From positions 1 to 64,000 of the forward strand of contig SVPZ01000005.1 of NCBI GenBank assembly GCA_015065605.1: 64,000 bases of DNA, read 5' to 3'. The translations under genes were made by a program, and so were the position numbers. Below, in pieces: positions 26,241 to 35,841 of the stretch (position 1 is its first letter; each line of letters begins with the position of its first letter). The notes under the pieces were generated by a model. It was given only the letters and a program-made list of their open reading frames with translations, was not told where the DNA came from and made no database searches. Source of the stretch: Oscillospiraceae bacterium. Its GTDB lineage: Bacteria; Bacillota; Clostridia; Oscillospirales; Acutalibacteraceae.

Positions 26241-29200
26241 ATGAAAAAAATTTTGTCCTTTGTTTTAGCGTTTCTCCTTTTTACTATGTCGTTTGCAGTT
26301 GCTTTTAACGTTACTGCAATAGATGACGATTTGATATATGATTATGCTTTTTATGATTTTAACGAGGGGGAAGTAGTGCCTCACGCCGTCAACAGCGGTT
26401 ATTCTGAGGATAGTGAAGGAAAAACCTTTTATCCTTTTTTGTCAAGGGACAAAACGGCATCCTTAAGTCAGGAAAACCTGACGGTTACCGACGGTGGTGT
26501 AAAGAAAACCGTTTCGGCTTTAAAAATAGAGGCAAACGAATACTCAAATCTTATTTTTACCGATAAAAACGGCGTTCCTTTCGAGGCAAGACCAAACGTT
26601 ACCTACACGGTAAGGGTTAAAGCCTATATAAAATATTTCGGAAAATGGAGTCAGTTCTTTTACGGATTTGGCTTCTCAGGACACGAAACTCCCGACTATA
26701 AAACCGCTAACGAAACAATTCAATACGTTGACCACAGACTAGGCGACACCTTTAAGGGAGCAAAAGCGCAATACGCTAAATTCGGTACCGGCAGTGACTA
26801 TTATAACGATAGTTCTGAAAGATATTCGAGTACCTTCGATACTTCACAAAAATATTACTATTACGATAAAACCTATACCTTTACGTTGAGCAACAGTGAT
26901 AGTTCCACCGACCCCTTTATCGCTCACGATGAAAGCGGAAACGAATATAAATTGAATAATTATTTCGGAGCTTTTCTTTCAATGAGCAGTGTGACCCTGC
27001 CCGACGGCACCAAGGTTAAATCAACGGTATATATTGACAGTATCGAAATTTTTGCCAACGACTCTGCCGCAAAGGTAACAATGTATGACGGAGAAGAAAA
27101 AATCGGTGAAACATACGCAAAAATAGGTGATGGTTTACCGTCGGCTCCCGAGAAAGAAGGATATGAATTTTTAGGTTGGTACACCGATAAGGCTTATACC
27201 CAAAAGGCTAACGGCGTTATAGATAATCCCAATCTTATCCTTTACGCTTATTATATTAATCCTAATGCTCCCAAAACGGTTAAATATTATTTTGGGGAAA
27301 ATCTTATAAAAACCGAAAAACTCAAAGTAGGCTCGGCTCTTTGGGACGGAGCAGGGATGGACGGCTACTATTTTGAAGGTTGGTACACTGATACCGCTTT
27401 AAAAATTCCTTATAACAGACAAAGTGTTGAAAGCGACGTAACCCTTTACGGCAAATTTTTGCCATACAAAACCAAATATACCGCTACTTCCTTTTCGAGA
27501 AGCACAAAGGTTAAGGCTTATTATAAATTAAACGGAGAAATTCGCAGTGAGTTTTCGGGCTGTGGCTGGAACTGGGCAGGTATTACCGCGGATAAAAAAC
27601 TTATTTCCCGTAATAATCGCACCTGGGCACAGAGCGGCGCCTATATAATTCGTGACGAAGAAACAAACGAAATGTTTGTTCCCGAACCGGGGGCTTCCTA
27701 TGAAATAACCGTAAAATACAAGGTTGAAAGAATGGATGCAACAAGCGCTAAGGTAAATATCGGTTATGGAATGAAAAAAGAATTTTATGCCGATATTACC
27801 GATAAAAATTTCGTTGACAGCAAAATGGTTGCATCTCACACCGCCGCCGACGTGGGCGATAAAGAATATACCGCTACGCTTCAGATAAACGTTCCCGACG
27901 TTATCCCCGAAGATCTGCTTTCCTGCCTTGGTATATATACTTCTTACACGGGAAGAAGCGATCAAAATAACGCATCTCCTCTTTCACAGTTGGTTTTCAG
28001 TGAAATAACGGTGGAAAGAAAAAATACCGAAAGTATAATTTCCTTTGACGGCGCAGCGGTGCTTACCGAAGAAGCCTATAATACCGCAAAGGCTCAGGCT
28101 ATGCGTTTTTACTATAGTTATACTGTAAATGAAAACGGAAAAACCGTTATAGACGGTGAGGAAAAAGAAGTTGTTGCCCGCGGAATACTTTTAAAGGATT
28201 CTGAAAACGAGGCTTCTTTGAGCGTTAATACGCCCCTTTCCTCCGGCATTATCAATATTTTCAACAATAATCTTGATTCCTGTTGGAATTATGATAGTGA
28301 TACAGGACGAGTTACCTTTTCTGCTTTTGTTTTCGGACTCAATGAAAATGATAACAGAAATATTTCTGCGAGGGGATATATTGTGACAAGTGACGGCACA
28401 GTTTATTATTCTTCCGTTAAATCCAGAAGTGTAAAACAAATAATGGATATTACGATAAATACGCTTCCCGAGAATACCACAGAAAAAGAAAAGATTACCA
28501 TTATGCTTGTTATCGGTCAGTCTAACGCTGAAGGCGCAGGCTATAGCGAGGAACGCGGTGTTGTTAGCGCGGCAAACGGTATGTGGGAGCTTTCCGCAAA
28601 GCCTACCACTACAAAATACGGCGAAGTGTTTATGGCTACCTCTAAAGCGGGGGTTACAAAGCTTGGCCCTGAAAATGAATATTCCACTAACTTCCTTGAT
28701 ACAAAGGGCGGCTACGGCCCTGCCTTTGCGGCAAAATGGAATGAACTTACGGGCGAAAAGGTTGTAATACTGCAACTTGCTCTCGGCGCTACAAGTCTTG
28801 CCGAATGGCAAAAGGATGCCAATACGAAAGGTCTTTATAAAGAACTTAATTTTACTCAGTATAACGGCAGTACAAATCCAAGCGGAAACAGAGGCTATAA
28901 CGCTACCGACGGATACTATCTTTATAGCCGTGCGGTAACCGCCTATAATAATACCTATGAAGCGCTCAGCAAACAGTATGAAATAAGCCACGGCTTTTAC
29001 GTGTGGAATCAGGGCGAAAGTAACGAAGCCGCTACTGCTTCTACCCATACCGTTTACGGCGACGAAAAGTATGCCGAGTATTTTGAAAAGATGCATAACG
29101 ACCTTTTAAATGACTGTAAAGGGCTTCAGATGGGTACAATAATAGCGGTTCGTTCCTGTAAATCCCAGTCAAATACTTTGGGCAAGGCAGTAAGCGGAGC

Positions 29201-29789
29201 ATCTACAGGTCCGCGCCGCGCTCAATACAGACTTTCTTTTAAACTTGATAGCTTGAATACGGTTTCTTATCTGACCGAAAGTTGTAACGGTTATGCAAAC
29301 TATTGGTCTAAGGTTCCCGAGGGTATGCTTTACGGAAAAGACTACGATTTGATTCCGTCATATAAGGGTTGTTCCTATGCCTACAGCAATATGCACTATA
29401 GTCAGCTTAAATATAACGAGATGGGTGCGCAGGGGGCTGAAAATCTTTATAAAATACTTTACGGCACTCAAAATTTTGACGGTGTTGCCGTAAGGGATGC
29501 AAACGGTGATTTAATCGGCAAATTCGGTATTGACGGAAGCGGTAGTTTTACCGTAAAGAACGACGGTACCATTAAAACAAAATATTTGCAGATTCGTCCC
29601 GAGGACGCTTCTTGTACCTATGATTTTTCTTTAAGCGTAAATAAAGAAAGCTCCACTCTTACGGTTACCGTTTTTGCGGACGGTTCTCATAAACCGAGCG
29701 GAGATGAGTATATAAGTGAATACGGTGAAGTAAACTGGTCAAAATTAGGTAGTGATACCTTGAATATTAAGTGTGAAATAATTAAGTAA
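26241..29789 (+). CDS. Secreted CE6-type carbohydrate esterase with InlB repeats
   Basis: The 1,182-aa protein has a signal peptide (about 1-26), an N-terminal jelly-roll-like region, two InlB-type repeats (about 275-410, FLGWYTDKAYTQ and FEGWYTDTALKI), another jelly-roll-like region, a ~140-residue linker domain also found in the giant GH16 protein, then an SGNH/sialate-O-acetylesterase domain. GQSN contains the candidate nucleophile Ser761, and WNQGES (from Trp922) is the second family block. CE6 enzymes deacetylate xylan. There is no membrane anchor or dockerin, so it is probably released. The ATG at 26241 has a GAGGTG RBS; the longer reading from 26199 runs through the terminator and is rejected. 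Confidence 0.85.
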   Translation: MKKILSFVLAFLLFTMSFAVAFNVTAIDDDLIYDYAFYDFNEGEVVPHAVNSGYSEDSEGKTFYPFLSRDKTASLSQENLTVTDGGVKKTVSALKIEANEYSNLIFTDKNGVPFEARPNVTYTVRVKAYIKYFGKWSQFFYGFGFSGHETPDYKTANETIQYVDHRLGDTFKGAKAQYAKFGTGSDYYNDSSERYSSTFDTSQKYYYYDKTYTFTLSNSDSSTDPFIAHDESGNEYKLNNYFGAFLSMSSVTLPDGTKVKSTVYIDSIEIFANDSAAKVTMYDGEEKIGETYAKIGDGLPSAPEKEGYEFLGWYTDKAYTQKANGVIDNPNLILYAYYINPNAPKTVKYYFGENLIKTEKLKVGSALWDGAGMDGYYFEGWYTDTALKIPYNRQSVESDVTLYGKFLPYKTKYTATSFSRSTKVKAYYKLNGEIRSEFSGCGWNWAGITADKKLISRNNRTWAQSGAYIIRDEETNEMFVPEPGASYEITVKYKVERMDATSAKVNIGYGMKKEFYADITDKNFVDSKMVASHTAADVGDKEYTATLQINVPDVIPEDLLSCLGIYTSYTGRSDQNNASPLSQLVFSEITVERKNTESIISFDGAAVLTEEAYNTAKAQAMRFYYSYTVNENGKTVIDGEEKEVVARGILLKDSENEASLSVNTPLSSGIINIFNNNLDSCWNYDSDTGRVTFSAFVFGLNENDNRNISARGYIVTSDGTVYYSSVKSRSVKQIMDITINTLPENTTEKEKITIMLVIGQSNAEGAGYSEERGVVSAANGMWELSAKPTTTKYGEVFMATSKAGVTKLGPENEYSTNFLDTKGGYGPAFAAKWNELTGEKVVILQLALGATSLAEWQKDANTKGLYKELNFTQYNGSTNPSGNRGYNATDGYYLYSRAVTAYNNTYEALSKQYEISHGFYVWNQGESNEAATASTHTVYGDEKYAEYFEKMHNDLLNDCKGLQMGTIIAVRSCKSQSNTLGKAVSGASTGPRRAQYRLSFKLDSLNTVSYLTESCNGYANYWSKVPEGMLYGKDYDLIPSYKGCSYAYSNMHYSQLKYNEMGAQGAENLYKILYGTQNFDGVAVRDANGDLIGKFGIDGSGSFTVKNDGTIKTKYLQIRPEDASCTYDFSLSVNKESSTLTVTVFADGSHKPSGDEYISEYGEVNWSKLGSDTLNIKCEIIK

Positions 29790-29800
29790 AGGTGATAAAA

Positions 29801-30622
29801 ATGAGTGAATGCACACACGATTGCAGTACCTGTTCTGCAAACTGCTCCGACAGAAAGCCCGATAGCCTTATCGAGCCCACCAACGAGCTCAATAACATAA
29901 AAAAGGTAATAGGCGTTGTCAGCGGTAAGGGCGGTGTAGGTAAATCTATGGTTACTTCTTTGCTCAGCGTTGCAATGCGTAAAGAGGGCAAAGAGGTTGC
30001 GATACTCGATGCCGATATTACGGGCCCTTCCATTCCCAAGGCGTTCGGTATAAATGACCGCGCTGAAGGAAACGATTTGGGAATTTTCCCCGCTATTACC
30101 AAAGAGGGTATTAAATTAATGTCCATTAATCTTCTTTTAGAAGATGCAACCGCTCCTGTCGTTTGGCGTGGTCCCGTTATTGCAGGCGCCGTAAAGCAGT
30201 TCTGGAGTGACGTTATATGGAACGACGTTGACTATATGTTCGTCGATTGCCCTCCCGGAACGGGCGACGTACCTCTGACCGTTTTCCAAAGTCTTCCTCT
30301 TTCGGGAATCGTTATTGTAACAAGCCCTCAGGACCTTGTTTCAATGATAGTTAAAAAGGCTTATAAAATGGCGGAAATGATGAATATTCCTGTGCTTGGA
30401 ATAGTTGAAAATATGAGCTATATCCAGTGTCCCGACTGTGGCAAAAAGGTTCATCTTTTCGGCGAAGGCAAAACCCAGACTATTGCGGATGAACTGGGAG
30501 TTCCTCTTCTTGCTCAGCTTCCCATTAATCCCGATATGGCGGTTATGGTTGATAACGGATGTATCGAAAAGGCTGATACTTCGGTTATGAAGGATGCAAT
30601 TGATACTCTTTTAAAACTTTAA
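29801..30622 (+). CDS. Mrp/NBP35-family ATP-binding iron-sulfur carrier protein
   Basis: This 273-aa deviant P-loop ATPase acts as an Fe-S cluster carrier or scaffold. An N-terminal Cys-rich CTHDCSTCSANC is typical of the NBP35-like branch, the P-loop is GKGGVGKS, and the bridging CxxC is in CPDCGKKVHLFG. The ATG at 29801 has AAAGGTG 6 nt upstream; a GTG at 29792 is less likely. The gene is unrelated in function to its secreted neighbours and is probably a core gene at the edge of accessory insertions. Confidence 0.93.
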   Translation: MSECTHDCSTCSANCSDRKPDSLIEPTNELNNIKKVIGVVSGKGGVGKSMVTSLLSVAMRKEGKEVAILDADITGPSIPKAFGINDRAEGNDLGIFPAITKEGIKLMSINLLLEDATAPVVWRGPVIAGAVKQFWSDVIWNDVDYMFVDCPPGTGDVPLTVFQSLPLSGIVIVTSPQDLVSMIVKKAYKMAEMMNIPVLGIVENMSYIQCPDCGKKVHLFGEGKTQTIADELGVPLLAQLPINPDMAVMVDNGCIEKADTSVMKDAIDTLLKL

Positions 30623-30627
30623 TAAAA

Positions 30628-30655
30628 AAATCGGCAAAATAAGTTTTGCCGATTT
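30628..30655. terminator. Bidirectional terminator between convergent genes
   Basis: A 12-bp stem AAATCGGCAAAA / TTTTGCCGATTT with loop TAAG has T-rich flanks on both strands. It serves the Mrp gene and the convergent hypothetical gene. Confidence 0.85.
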
Positions 30656-31245
30656 TACTTTATAAATATTTTGTTTTCTTTAAAGATAAGTCCTGCCAAA
30701 AGAACGGGGGAAAACTCCTTGGGCCTGATTTCTTCCACCTCTTTCGGAAGTTTAATAAAAACGGGGTCGCTCAAATCGGGAAAGAAATCCGCTTCTTTCA
30801 CACTTTCGCAAAGAAAAGGCAGAGTTCCGTAACTTTTGTATATCTGTTCGGCGTTAATGGGAAGTTTTTCGCTTTCGATAAATACCCTTTTTGAATATCT
30901 GCAAATAATAGGCAGATGCTCACTGTCCCATAAATCTTTGTTTAAAAACACCGTTTTGCCTTTCTCGTTTTTCAGCCGTTCAATCAGTCTTAAAAGAATA
31001 ATCTCTTTAAGATATTCCTTAGGTGTTTCACAGAAAGAACAGTAAAGACGTTCTCCTAAGGCTTTTTCGAGTTTTTCTTTGTTCCAAAAGGATTTTTTTG
31101 AAAAATGATATATTTTATAAATATTTATTTCACCCGCGCTTTTAAAAGAGTAGCTTTCCTTTACTATTTTTTCCTTTCTGCAAAGGTGAAGCTTCTGCAA
31201 AATCGTTATTCTTTTCATCGGTACGCAAACAACTAAAGATAGCAT
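30655..31245 (-). CDS. Hypothetical protein, 196 aa
   Basis: No family was recognised. The protein is basic and probably cytosolic, with a cluster of Cys residues (KLHLCRKEK, CSFCE, IICRYSKR, FLCESV) and a C-terminal half in which short hydrophobic strands alternate with charged loops. The start at 31245 has GAAAGGA 7 nt upstream; an internal Met at residue 10 is the alternative. It is divergent from the sugar transferase gene and shares the short region between them. Confidence 0.65.
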   Translation of the reverse strand: MLSLVVCVPMKRITILQKLHLCRKEKIVKESYSFKSAGEINIYKIYHFSKKSFWNKEKLEKALGERLYCSFCETPKEYLKEIILLRLIERLKNEKGKTVFLNKDLWDSEHLPIICRYSKRVFIESEKLPINAEQIYKSYGTLPFLCESVKEADFFPDLSDPVFIKLPKEVEEIRPKEFSPVLLAGLIFKENKIFIK

Positions 31246-31261
31246 AAATTATTCCTTTCAC

Positions 31262-31289
31262 TTGACAAAATCGGGGAATATTATATACT
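31262..31289 (+). promoter_or_regulatory. SigA-type promoter of the sugar transferase operon
   Basis: TTGACA (31262-31267), a 16-bp spacer and TATACT (31284-31289) lie about 45 bp before the ATG. Confidence 0.75.
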
Positions 31290-31334
31290 TATAATAAGGA
31301 ATAGTGCAAATAGAACTGTTTTGAAAGGATTTAT

Positions 31335-32714
31335 ATGAAATTTCTGCAAAAATTCAGAAAGTCTATTATGATGGCAATGAAGTTTCTGGTAATTGCCGCT
31401 CTTACCTTAGGCTTTGTAAACGTGTGGTACACCTTTTACGGCGAAACAATGATTTCAGAAGTGGTAAACTACGTGGTGGTTGCCTCCTATCTGCTCCTTA
31501 TACTTCTTTTCGGAGAACTTTACGGCGCCTTTAAAATAGGAGTAAGCCGACTGCACGAGGTTGCCTATAGTTTATGTCTTTCGCTGGTATTTACAAATAT
31601 AATAATGTTCTTCGAGCTTTGCCTTATTACACAGCATATTATTATGCCGGTTGCTTTTATTTGGGGATTTATTTATCAGATAATAATCGCGTTGCTGAGT
31701 GTTTACGGCTGTAATACCATTTATTTTAAACTTTATCCCGCAAGAAGAACTTTGGCTATCTTTGCCGATGATGCCGAGGGAATGGCAATTATCCGTAAGG
31801 TTTCAAAAATTCCCGATCGCTTTAAGGTTGAGCGCGGCGTTTCTGTAAACAGGGCATCCACGGACGAAATTAAAACCCTTATTGATTCCTTTGAAGCGGT
31901 ACTGCTTTGCGATATAAATAAAGATCAGAAAAACGATTTGCTCCGTTACTGTTATTCACGGCAAAAACGTACCTACGTTCTGCCCTCCAGTGCCGACGTA
32001 ATTATAAGAAACTCCGACCAGATTCAGATTTCCGATACGCCCATTATGATGTGTCGAAACAGAGGTCTTCGCTTAGAGCAGGAGTTTATAAAGCGTACTC
32101 TTGATATAACGGTAGCCTTAATCGGAATAGTTCTTACTTCACCTATAATGCTTATTACCGCGCTTGCCATAAAGCTTTGTGACGGCGGACCCGTTTTCTT
32201 TAAACAAAACCGCGTTACCAAAGGCGGCAAGATTTTCAACGTTTTGAAATTCCGCTCAATGATAGTTGACGCCGATAAGGACGGAGCGAAAAAGGCTGAA
32301 TCGGGGGATGACCGTATTACTCCCGTCGGCAAAATTATCCGCCCTGTAAGAATTGACGAGCTTCCGCAGTTTTTCAATATTCTTTTCGGAGATATGTCCC
32401 TTGTGGGCCCCCGTCCCGAAAGAGTTGAAAACGTATATGAATATACAAAAATGTATCCCGACTTTAATCTTCGCCACAGGGTAAAGGGCGGACTTACGGG
32501 ATATGCGCAGATTTACGGAAAATATAATACTACACCCGAAGATAAACTCAAGATGGACCTCATATATATAGAGCAGTACTCAATATTCCTTGATATAAAG
32601 CTCCTTCTTATGACCATCAAGATTTTATTTATGAAAGAAAGCACAGAAGGTTTTGACGCTAAGGCAAATGCAAACGTAAAACCAATAGATAAACGAAAGG
32701 AAGAAGACAAATGA
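31335..32714 (+). CDS. Undecaprenyl-phosphate sugar phosphotransferase (polyprenyl glycosylphosphotransferase)
   Basis: The 459-aa membrane protein has four N-terminal hydrophobic helices (about residues 10-130), a Rossmann-like middle and a C-terminal bacterial sugar transferase domain after one more helix. Catalytic-domain signatures include KRTLDI, GGPVFFKQNRV, LKFRSM, RIDELPQFFN and GDMSLVGPRPE. Such enzymes load the first sugar phosphate onto the lipid carrier for exopolysaccharide, capsule or glycan assembly. It overlaps the next gene by 4 nt, forming a two-gene operon. Confidence 0.92.
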   Translation: MKFLQKFRKSIMMAMKFLVIAALTLGFVNVWYTFYGETMISEVVNYVVVASYLLLILLFGELYGAFKIGVSRLHEVAYSLCLSLVFTNIIMFFELCLITQHIIMPVAFIWGFIYQIIIALLSVYGCNTIYFKLYPARRTLAIFADDAEGMAIIRKVSKIPDRFKVERGVSVNRASTDEIKTLIDSFEAVLLCDINKDQKNDLLRYCYSRQKRTYVLPSSADVIIRNSDQIQISDTPIMMCRNRGLRLEQEFIKRTLDITVALIGIVLTSPIMLITALAIKLCDGGPVFFKQNRVTKGGKIFNVLKFRSMIVDADKDGAKKAESGDDRITPVGKIIRPVRIDELPQFFNILFGDMSLVGPRPERVENVYEYTKMYPDFNLRHRVKGGLTGYAQIYGKYNTTPEDKLKMDLIYIEQYSIFLDIKLLLMTIKILFMKESTEGFDAKANANVKPIDKRKEEDK

Positions 32715-33592
32715 GTTTTCACGCAACACTAGTAGTAATGGCAGCAGGTATGGGCAGTCGCTTCGGCGGTCTTAAACAGCTTGAACCTATCGGCAGAAAC
32801 GGCGAGGTTATTCTTGACTTTTCGGTATATGATGCTATGGAAGCAGGCTTCGATAAGGTTGTTTTCGTTATAAAACACGAAATAGAAGAAGACTTTAAGC
32901 GTATCGTTGGCGACCGTATCGCTAAAAAGGTAAAGGTTGAATATGCTTTTCAGGAAATAGCTGACCTTCCCGAAGGCTTTACCGCTCCCGCAGACAGAAC
33001 TAAGCCTTGGGGTACCACTCAGGCAATTCTCTGCTGTAAGGACTATGTAAACGAACCCTTTATAGTAGTAAATGCCGACGACTATTACGGAAAAGATGCA
33101 TTTAAGAAGATGTATGATTTCTTAAAACTTCAGACAGGCGATTATGCTATGGTAGGCTTCAGACTTGCCAACACCCTCACCGAAAACGGCACCGTTTCCC
33201 GCGGTATCTGTAAAGAGGAAAACGGCTATCTTACATATATCGAAGAAAGAACCAAAATCGATGCAAATTGCCGTTATACAAAGGATGGCGAAAACTGGAT
33301 TCAGATGGAACCCGATACCGTTGTTTCCATGAATATGTGGGGCTTTACCGCCGATATATTCGGTTATCTTTACGATAACTTTGTAAACTTCCTTAAAGAA
33401 AATCTTGAGGTTCCTAAATCCGAATGTTTCTTGCCTATGGCAGTTGCCGAACTTATAGACAGAAAAGAAAAGAACGTAAGAGTTCTCGCAAGTGAAGATA
33501 AGTGGTACGGCGTAACCTATAAAGAAGATAAGGATGCGGTTGTAGCCGCAGTTTCCGCCCTCGAACAGCAGGGACTTTATGATAATATGTGA
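32711..33592 (+). CDS. Sugar-phosphate nucleotidyltransferase-like protein
   Basis: This 293-aa GT-A-fold NTP transferase has the nucleotide-binding signature VVMAAGMGSRFGGLKQ near the N-terminus and a metal-binding NADDYYG later, with PWGTTQAI in between. It probably makes an NDP-sugar. The ATGA overlap with the sugar transferase implies that the two act together in surface glycan synthesis. The sugar and nucleotide cannot be told from sequence alone. Confidence 0.85.
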   Translation: MSFHATLVVMAAGMGSRFGGLKQLEPIGRNGEVILDFSVYDAMEAGFDKVVFVIKHEIEEDFKRIVGDRIAKKVKVEYAFQEIADLPEGFTAPADRTKPWGTTQAILCCKDYVNEPFIVVNADDYYGKDAFKKMYDFLKLQTGDYAMVGFRLANTLTENGTVSRGICKEENGYLTYIEERTKIDANCRYTKDGENWIQMEPDTVVSMNMWGFTADIFGYLYDNFVNFLKENLEVPKSECFLPMAVAELIDRKEKNVRVLASEDKWYGVTYKEDKDAVVAAVSALEQQGLYDNM

Positions 33593-33593
33593 T

Positions 33594-33627
33594 AAAAAAG
33601 CTCAATCCGTTTGGATTGAGCTTTTTT
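33594..33627 (+). terminator. Strong terminator of the glycan operon
   Basis: A long stem AAAAAAGCTCAATCC / GGATTGAGCTTTTTT directly follows the nucleotidyltransferase stop codon. The flanking A and T runs let it work on both strands. Confidence 0.95.
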
Positions 33628-33628
33628 A

Positions 33629-33670
33629 GGGAATAGGGAATAGGGAATAGGGAATAGGGAATAGGGAATA
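33629..33670. repeat. Six tandem copies of GGGAATA (G-quadruplex-capable)
   Basis: Exactly 42 bp made of six 7-bp units, giving GGG runs regularly separated by AATA on the plus strand. It lies between a terminator and the stop codon of the convergent gene (33672). Confidence 0.95.
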
Positions 33671-33671
33671 G

Positions 33672-34898
33672 TTAGTGGTTAGCCATTAGTTTTTTGTAGT
33701 TTTCGAAGACGTCTTTATGGGTTAAGTAGTTTTCTCTTACGAAAAGTTTTGTGTGCCAAGCTTCTTTTGCCCAGATTTTTCCGTCCTCAAGAGCACCTTT
33801 GCTTATTTCGTAAAGGAACGGTCCTTTATATTCGGCTTTTATAAGCGCCTTAATAACTGCATCCCAATTGTTGCTTCCTTCAAGGGGCATCAGATGACAT
33901 TCGTCGTTGCCGAAGAAATCCGAAACGTGAAGGGTAACGATTTTATTGCCGAAACGGTTTATAATATCTTCCGCCTTTTCGTTACTCATATGATTAAGGT
34001 CAAAGCACATTTTCAGCAAAGGATTTATGGAAAGTATTTCATACATATCGCTTATACTTCTGCCAAGGCAGGTTCTGGGCAGATTTTCTACCGCTAAGGT
34101 AACTCCAAGACTTTCGGCAAAATCGCAAAGTTCGTTCAAGGATTTTTTCAGTTGATTTAATGATGCTTTTCTGTCGTCCTCGTGTATGGGCTCACCGCTT
34201 GGGTGAATAACGAAAACGTTTATGTCGGCATCTCTTTTCGCTTCCTTCATCAGTTCCTTAAAATATACCACCGTAAATTTTCTTACCGTTTCGTCAAAAC
34301 TTGCGGGGTTAAGGGTGGTAAAAGGAACAAAGGGAAGATGAAACGACCAAAGTTTAATATCAAATTTATCTGCAAGGCGTTTATATTCCTTAAAATCAAT
34401 ATTTACGGTATCCTCGTATTTACCAAAGGCAATTTCTAAATGTGTAACGCCGTTTTCTTTGTAATTTTTAAATTCTTTTTCGTCTGCTTCTTTGGTGAAA
34501 CAAGAATGGGAAAGTCCCAAAGGAAAAGGCGGGTTAAATTCTTCGGTTACGGCTTCGCCGTTCGCCATATAATCGCCGATTTCTTTAAGTTTTATGAATA
34601 TTTCTTGGTCTGCGCCCGAAACCGTTAAAAGATTAAGCCCTGATTTTTCACTGCTTCTTATAAGCGTTTGGTCACTTTCGCCGATTATCACCAGATTATC
34701 GCCGTTCTTGGCAAATGTAAGAATACTCTGACAGGCGCATTTTGCCTCAGTTTCGAGTATAAAGTAAGGCTTTTTGCCGATATCATCCAAATCGGATTTT
34801 ATGAAGTTGTTCTTTAACAGATAGGCAAGATAGGGGCCATATGCACCGCTTTTATCATATATAAATACCGTAGCGCTTTTATTAAGCTTCAAATTCAT
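33672..34898 (-). CDS. Sugar phosphate isomerase/epimerase-like TIM-barrel protein
   Basis: The 408-aa protein has an N-terminal region of about 115 residues without a recognised family, then an AP-endonuclease-2-type TIM barrel (about 125-390). Signals of the barrel are LEIAFGK, WSFHLPF, VFVIHPSGEP, VTLAVENLPRT, MCFDLNHM and TLHVSDFFG, whose His, Glu and Asp residues usually bind a divalent metal. Members isomerise sugars or related molecules; the substrate is unknown. The ATG at 34898 has an AAGGTGAT RBS; a longer upstream reading lacks one. Its stop codon abuts the GGGAATA repeats. Confidence 0.85.
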   Translation of the reverse strand: MNLKLNKSATVFIYDKSGAYGPYLAYLLKNNFIKSDLDDIGKKPYFILETEAKCACQSILTFAKNGDNLVIIGESDQTLIRSSEKSGLNLLTVSGADQEIFIKLKEIGDYMANGEAVTEEFNPPFPLGLSHSCFTKEADEKEFKNYKENGVTHLEIAFGKYEDTVNIDFKEYKRLADKFDIKLWSFHLPFVPFTTLNPASFDETVRKFTVVYFKELMKEAKRDADINVFVIHPSGEPIHEDDRKASLNQLKKSLNELCDFAESLGVTLAVENLPRTCLGRSISDMYEILSINPLLKMCFDLNHMSNEKAEDIINRFGNKIVTLHVSDFFGNDECHLMPLEGSNNWDAVIKALIKAEYKGPFLYEISKGALEDGKIWAKEAWHTKLFVRENYLTHKDVFENYKKLMANH

Positions 34899-35065
34899 AA
34901 TTATCACCTTCAATTTAACTATATAGCAAATATGAAGAAAAAGCAAGAATTTGTATGCTATGATTGTTGTTTTGTTGGTTTTTAATAAAAGCCGTTGACA
35001 AAAATGAAAAGGTGTGATAAACTATACTCGATTAAAAATACCATTCAATTGGAAGGTGTAAAAAA

Positions 35066-35725
35066 ATGAAAAAATTATTAGCTTTAGTTCTTTGCGTATG
35101 TATGATGTTTTCATTGTCTTTAGGCGTATCTGCTTATACCATTAATAAGGATGACGCAGAAATCGGCGCCGACGATATTTTCGGTGCAACTGCCGTTTAT
35201 TTTGAAGACGTTGAAGTTACTAAAAACGGTGACGTTACCGTTGATTTAATGCTCGAAAGCAATCCCGGTGTAACCGAAGTTAAGGTTACCCTTGCTCTTC
35301 CCGAAGGAATTGCCGTTAAAACCGTAGCAAACGGTGATATGGGCGCCGCTACCGTTTCGGGTAACGTTATTACCGTAGTAAATAACGACGGATTTATCCT
35401 TGACGGTTGTATTGCAAAGGTTACCTTTACCGCAACAAGCGGAGGTGAAAAGAAGGTTACTCTTACCGCTACCGCAAAAAACGGAGAAGATGCTATTAAC
35501 GTAAACGGTTCCGAGTGCGTTATTAACGTAGTTGCTCCTGCGGTTACGGTAGTTCTTGGTGACGTTAACGGCGATGGTGCGGTTGACACTACCGACCTTG
35601 CAGAGCTTAAACTTTACCTTGCAGGTCTTCAGACTGAGGTTAGTGAAGGCGCTGATATGGATGAAGACGGCTCCGTTGACACTACCGACCTTGCTATGTT
35701 AAAGCTTCTGCTTGCCGGTTTTTAA
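35066..35725 (+). CDS. Minimal secreted cohesin-like + dockerin protein
   Basis: The 219-aa protein has a signal peptide (about 1-23), a single cohesin-like beta-sandwich (about 35-155; GDVTVDLMLESNPGV is a typical early strand pair) and a type I dockerin (about 160-219). Both Ca-binding repeats are canonical (GDVNGDGAVDTTDLAELKL and ADMDEDGSVDTTDLAMLKL) with Thr-Thr at the usual specificity positions. It contains nothing else, so it could serve as a self-complementary link. The RBS is GGAAGG; a weak promoter candidate TTGACA (34995) with TAAACT (35018) precedes it. A terminator follows. Confidence 0.85.
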   Translation: MKKLLALVLCVCMMFSLSLGVSAYTINKDDAEIGADDIFGATAVYFEDVEVTKNGDVTVDLMLESNPGVTEVKVTLALPEGIAVKTVANGDMGAATVSGNVITVVNNDGFILDGCIAKVTFTATSGGEKKVTLTATAKNGEDAINVNGSECVINVVAPAVTVVLGDVNGDGAVDTTDLAELKLYLAGLQTEVSEGADMDEDGSVDTTDLAMLKLLLAGF

Positions 35726-35743
35726 TTGAAAAACAATTTATGG

Positions 35744-35774
35744 CCTGACCGAATTTTATCGGTCAGGTTTTTTT
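35744..35774 (+). terminator. Intrinsic terminator after the minimal cohesin-dockerin gene
   Basis: A 9-bp stem CCTGACCGA / TCGGTCAGG is followed by seven T residues. Confidence 0.95.
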
Positions 35775-35780
35775 ATTTGG

Positions 35781-35809
35781 TTGATTTTCCTCTATATATA
35801 TTGTATAAT
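35781..35809 (+). promoter_or_regulatory. SigA-type promoter of the second cohesin-dockerin operon
   Basis: TTGATT (35781-35786), a 17-bp spacer and TATAAT (35804-35809) lie about 30 bp before the ATG. Confidence 0.8.
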
Positions 35810-35841
35810 AAAAATGTATATTTCCATTTAAGGAGAAAATG

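Noticed and set aside
28191..29096. Minus-strand open frame of 301 codons opposite the esterase gene
   Set aside because: Antisense to the conserved esterase domain; no RBS or family.
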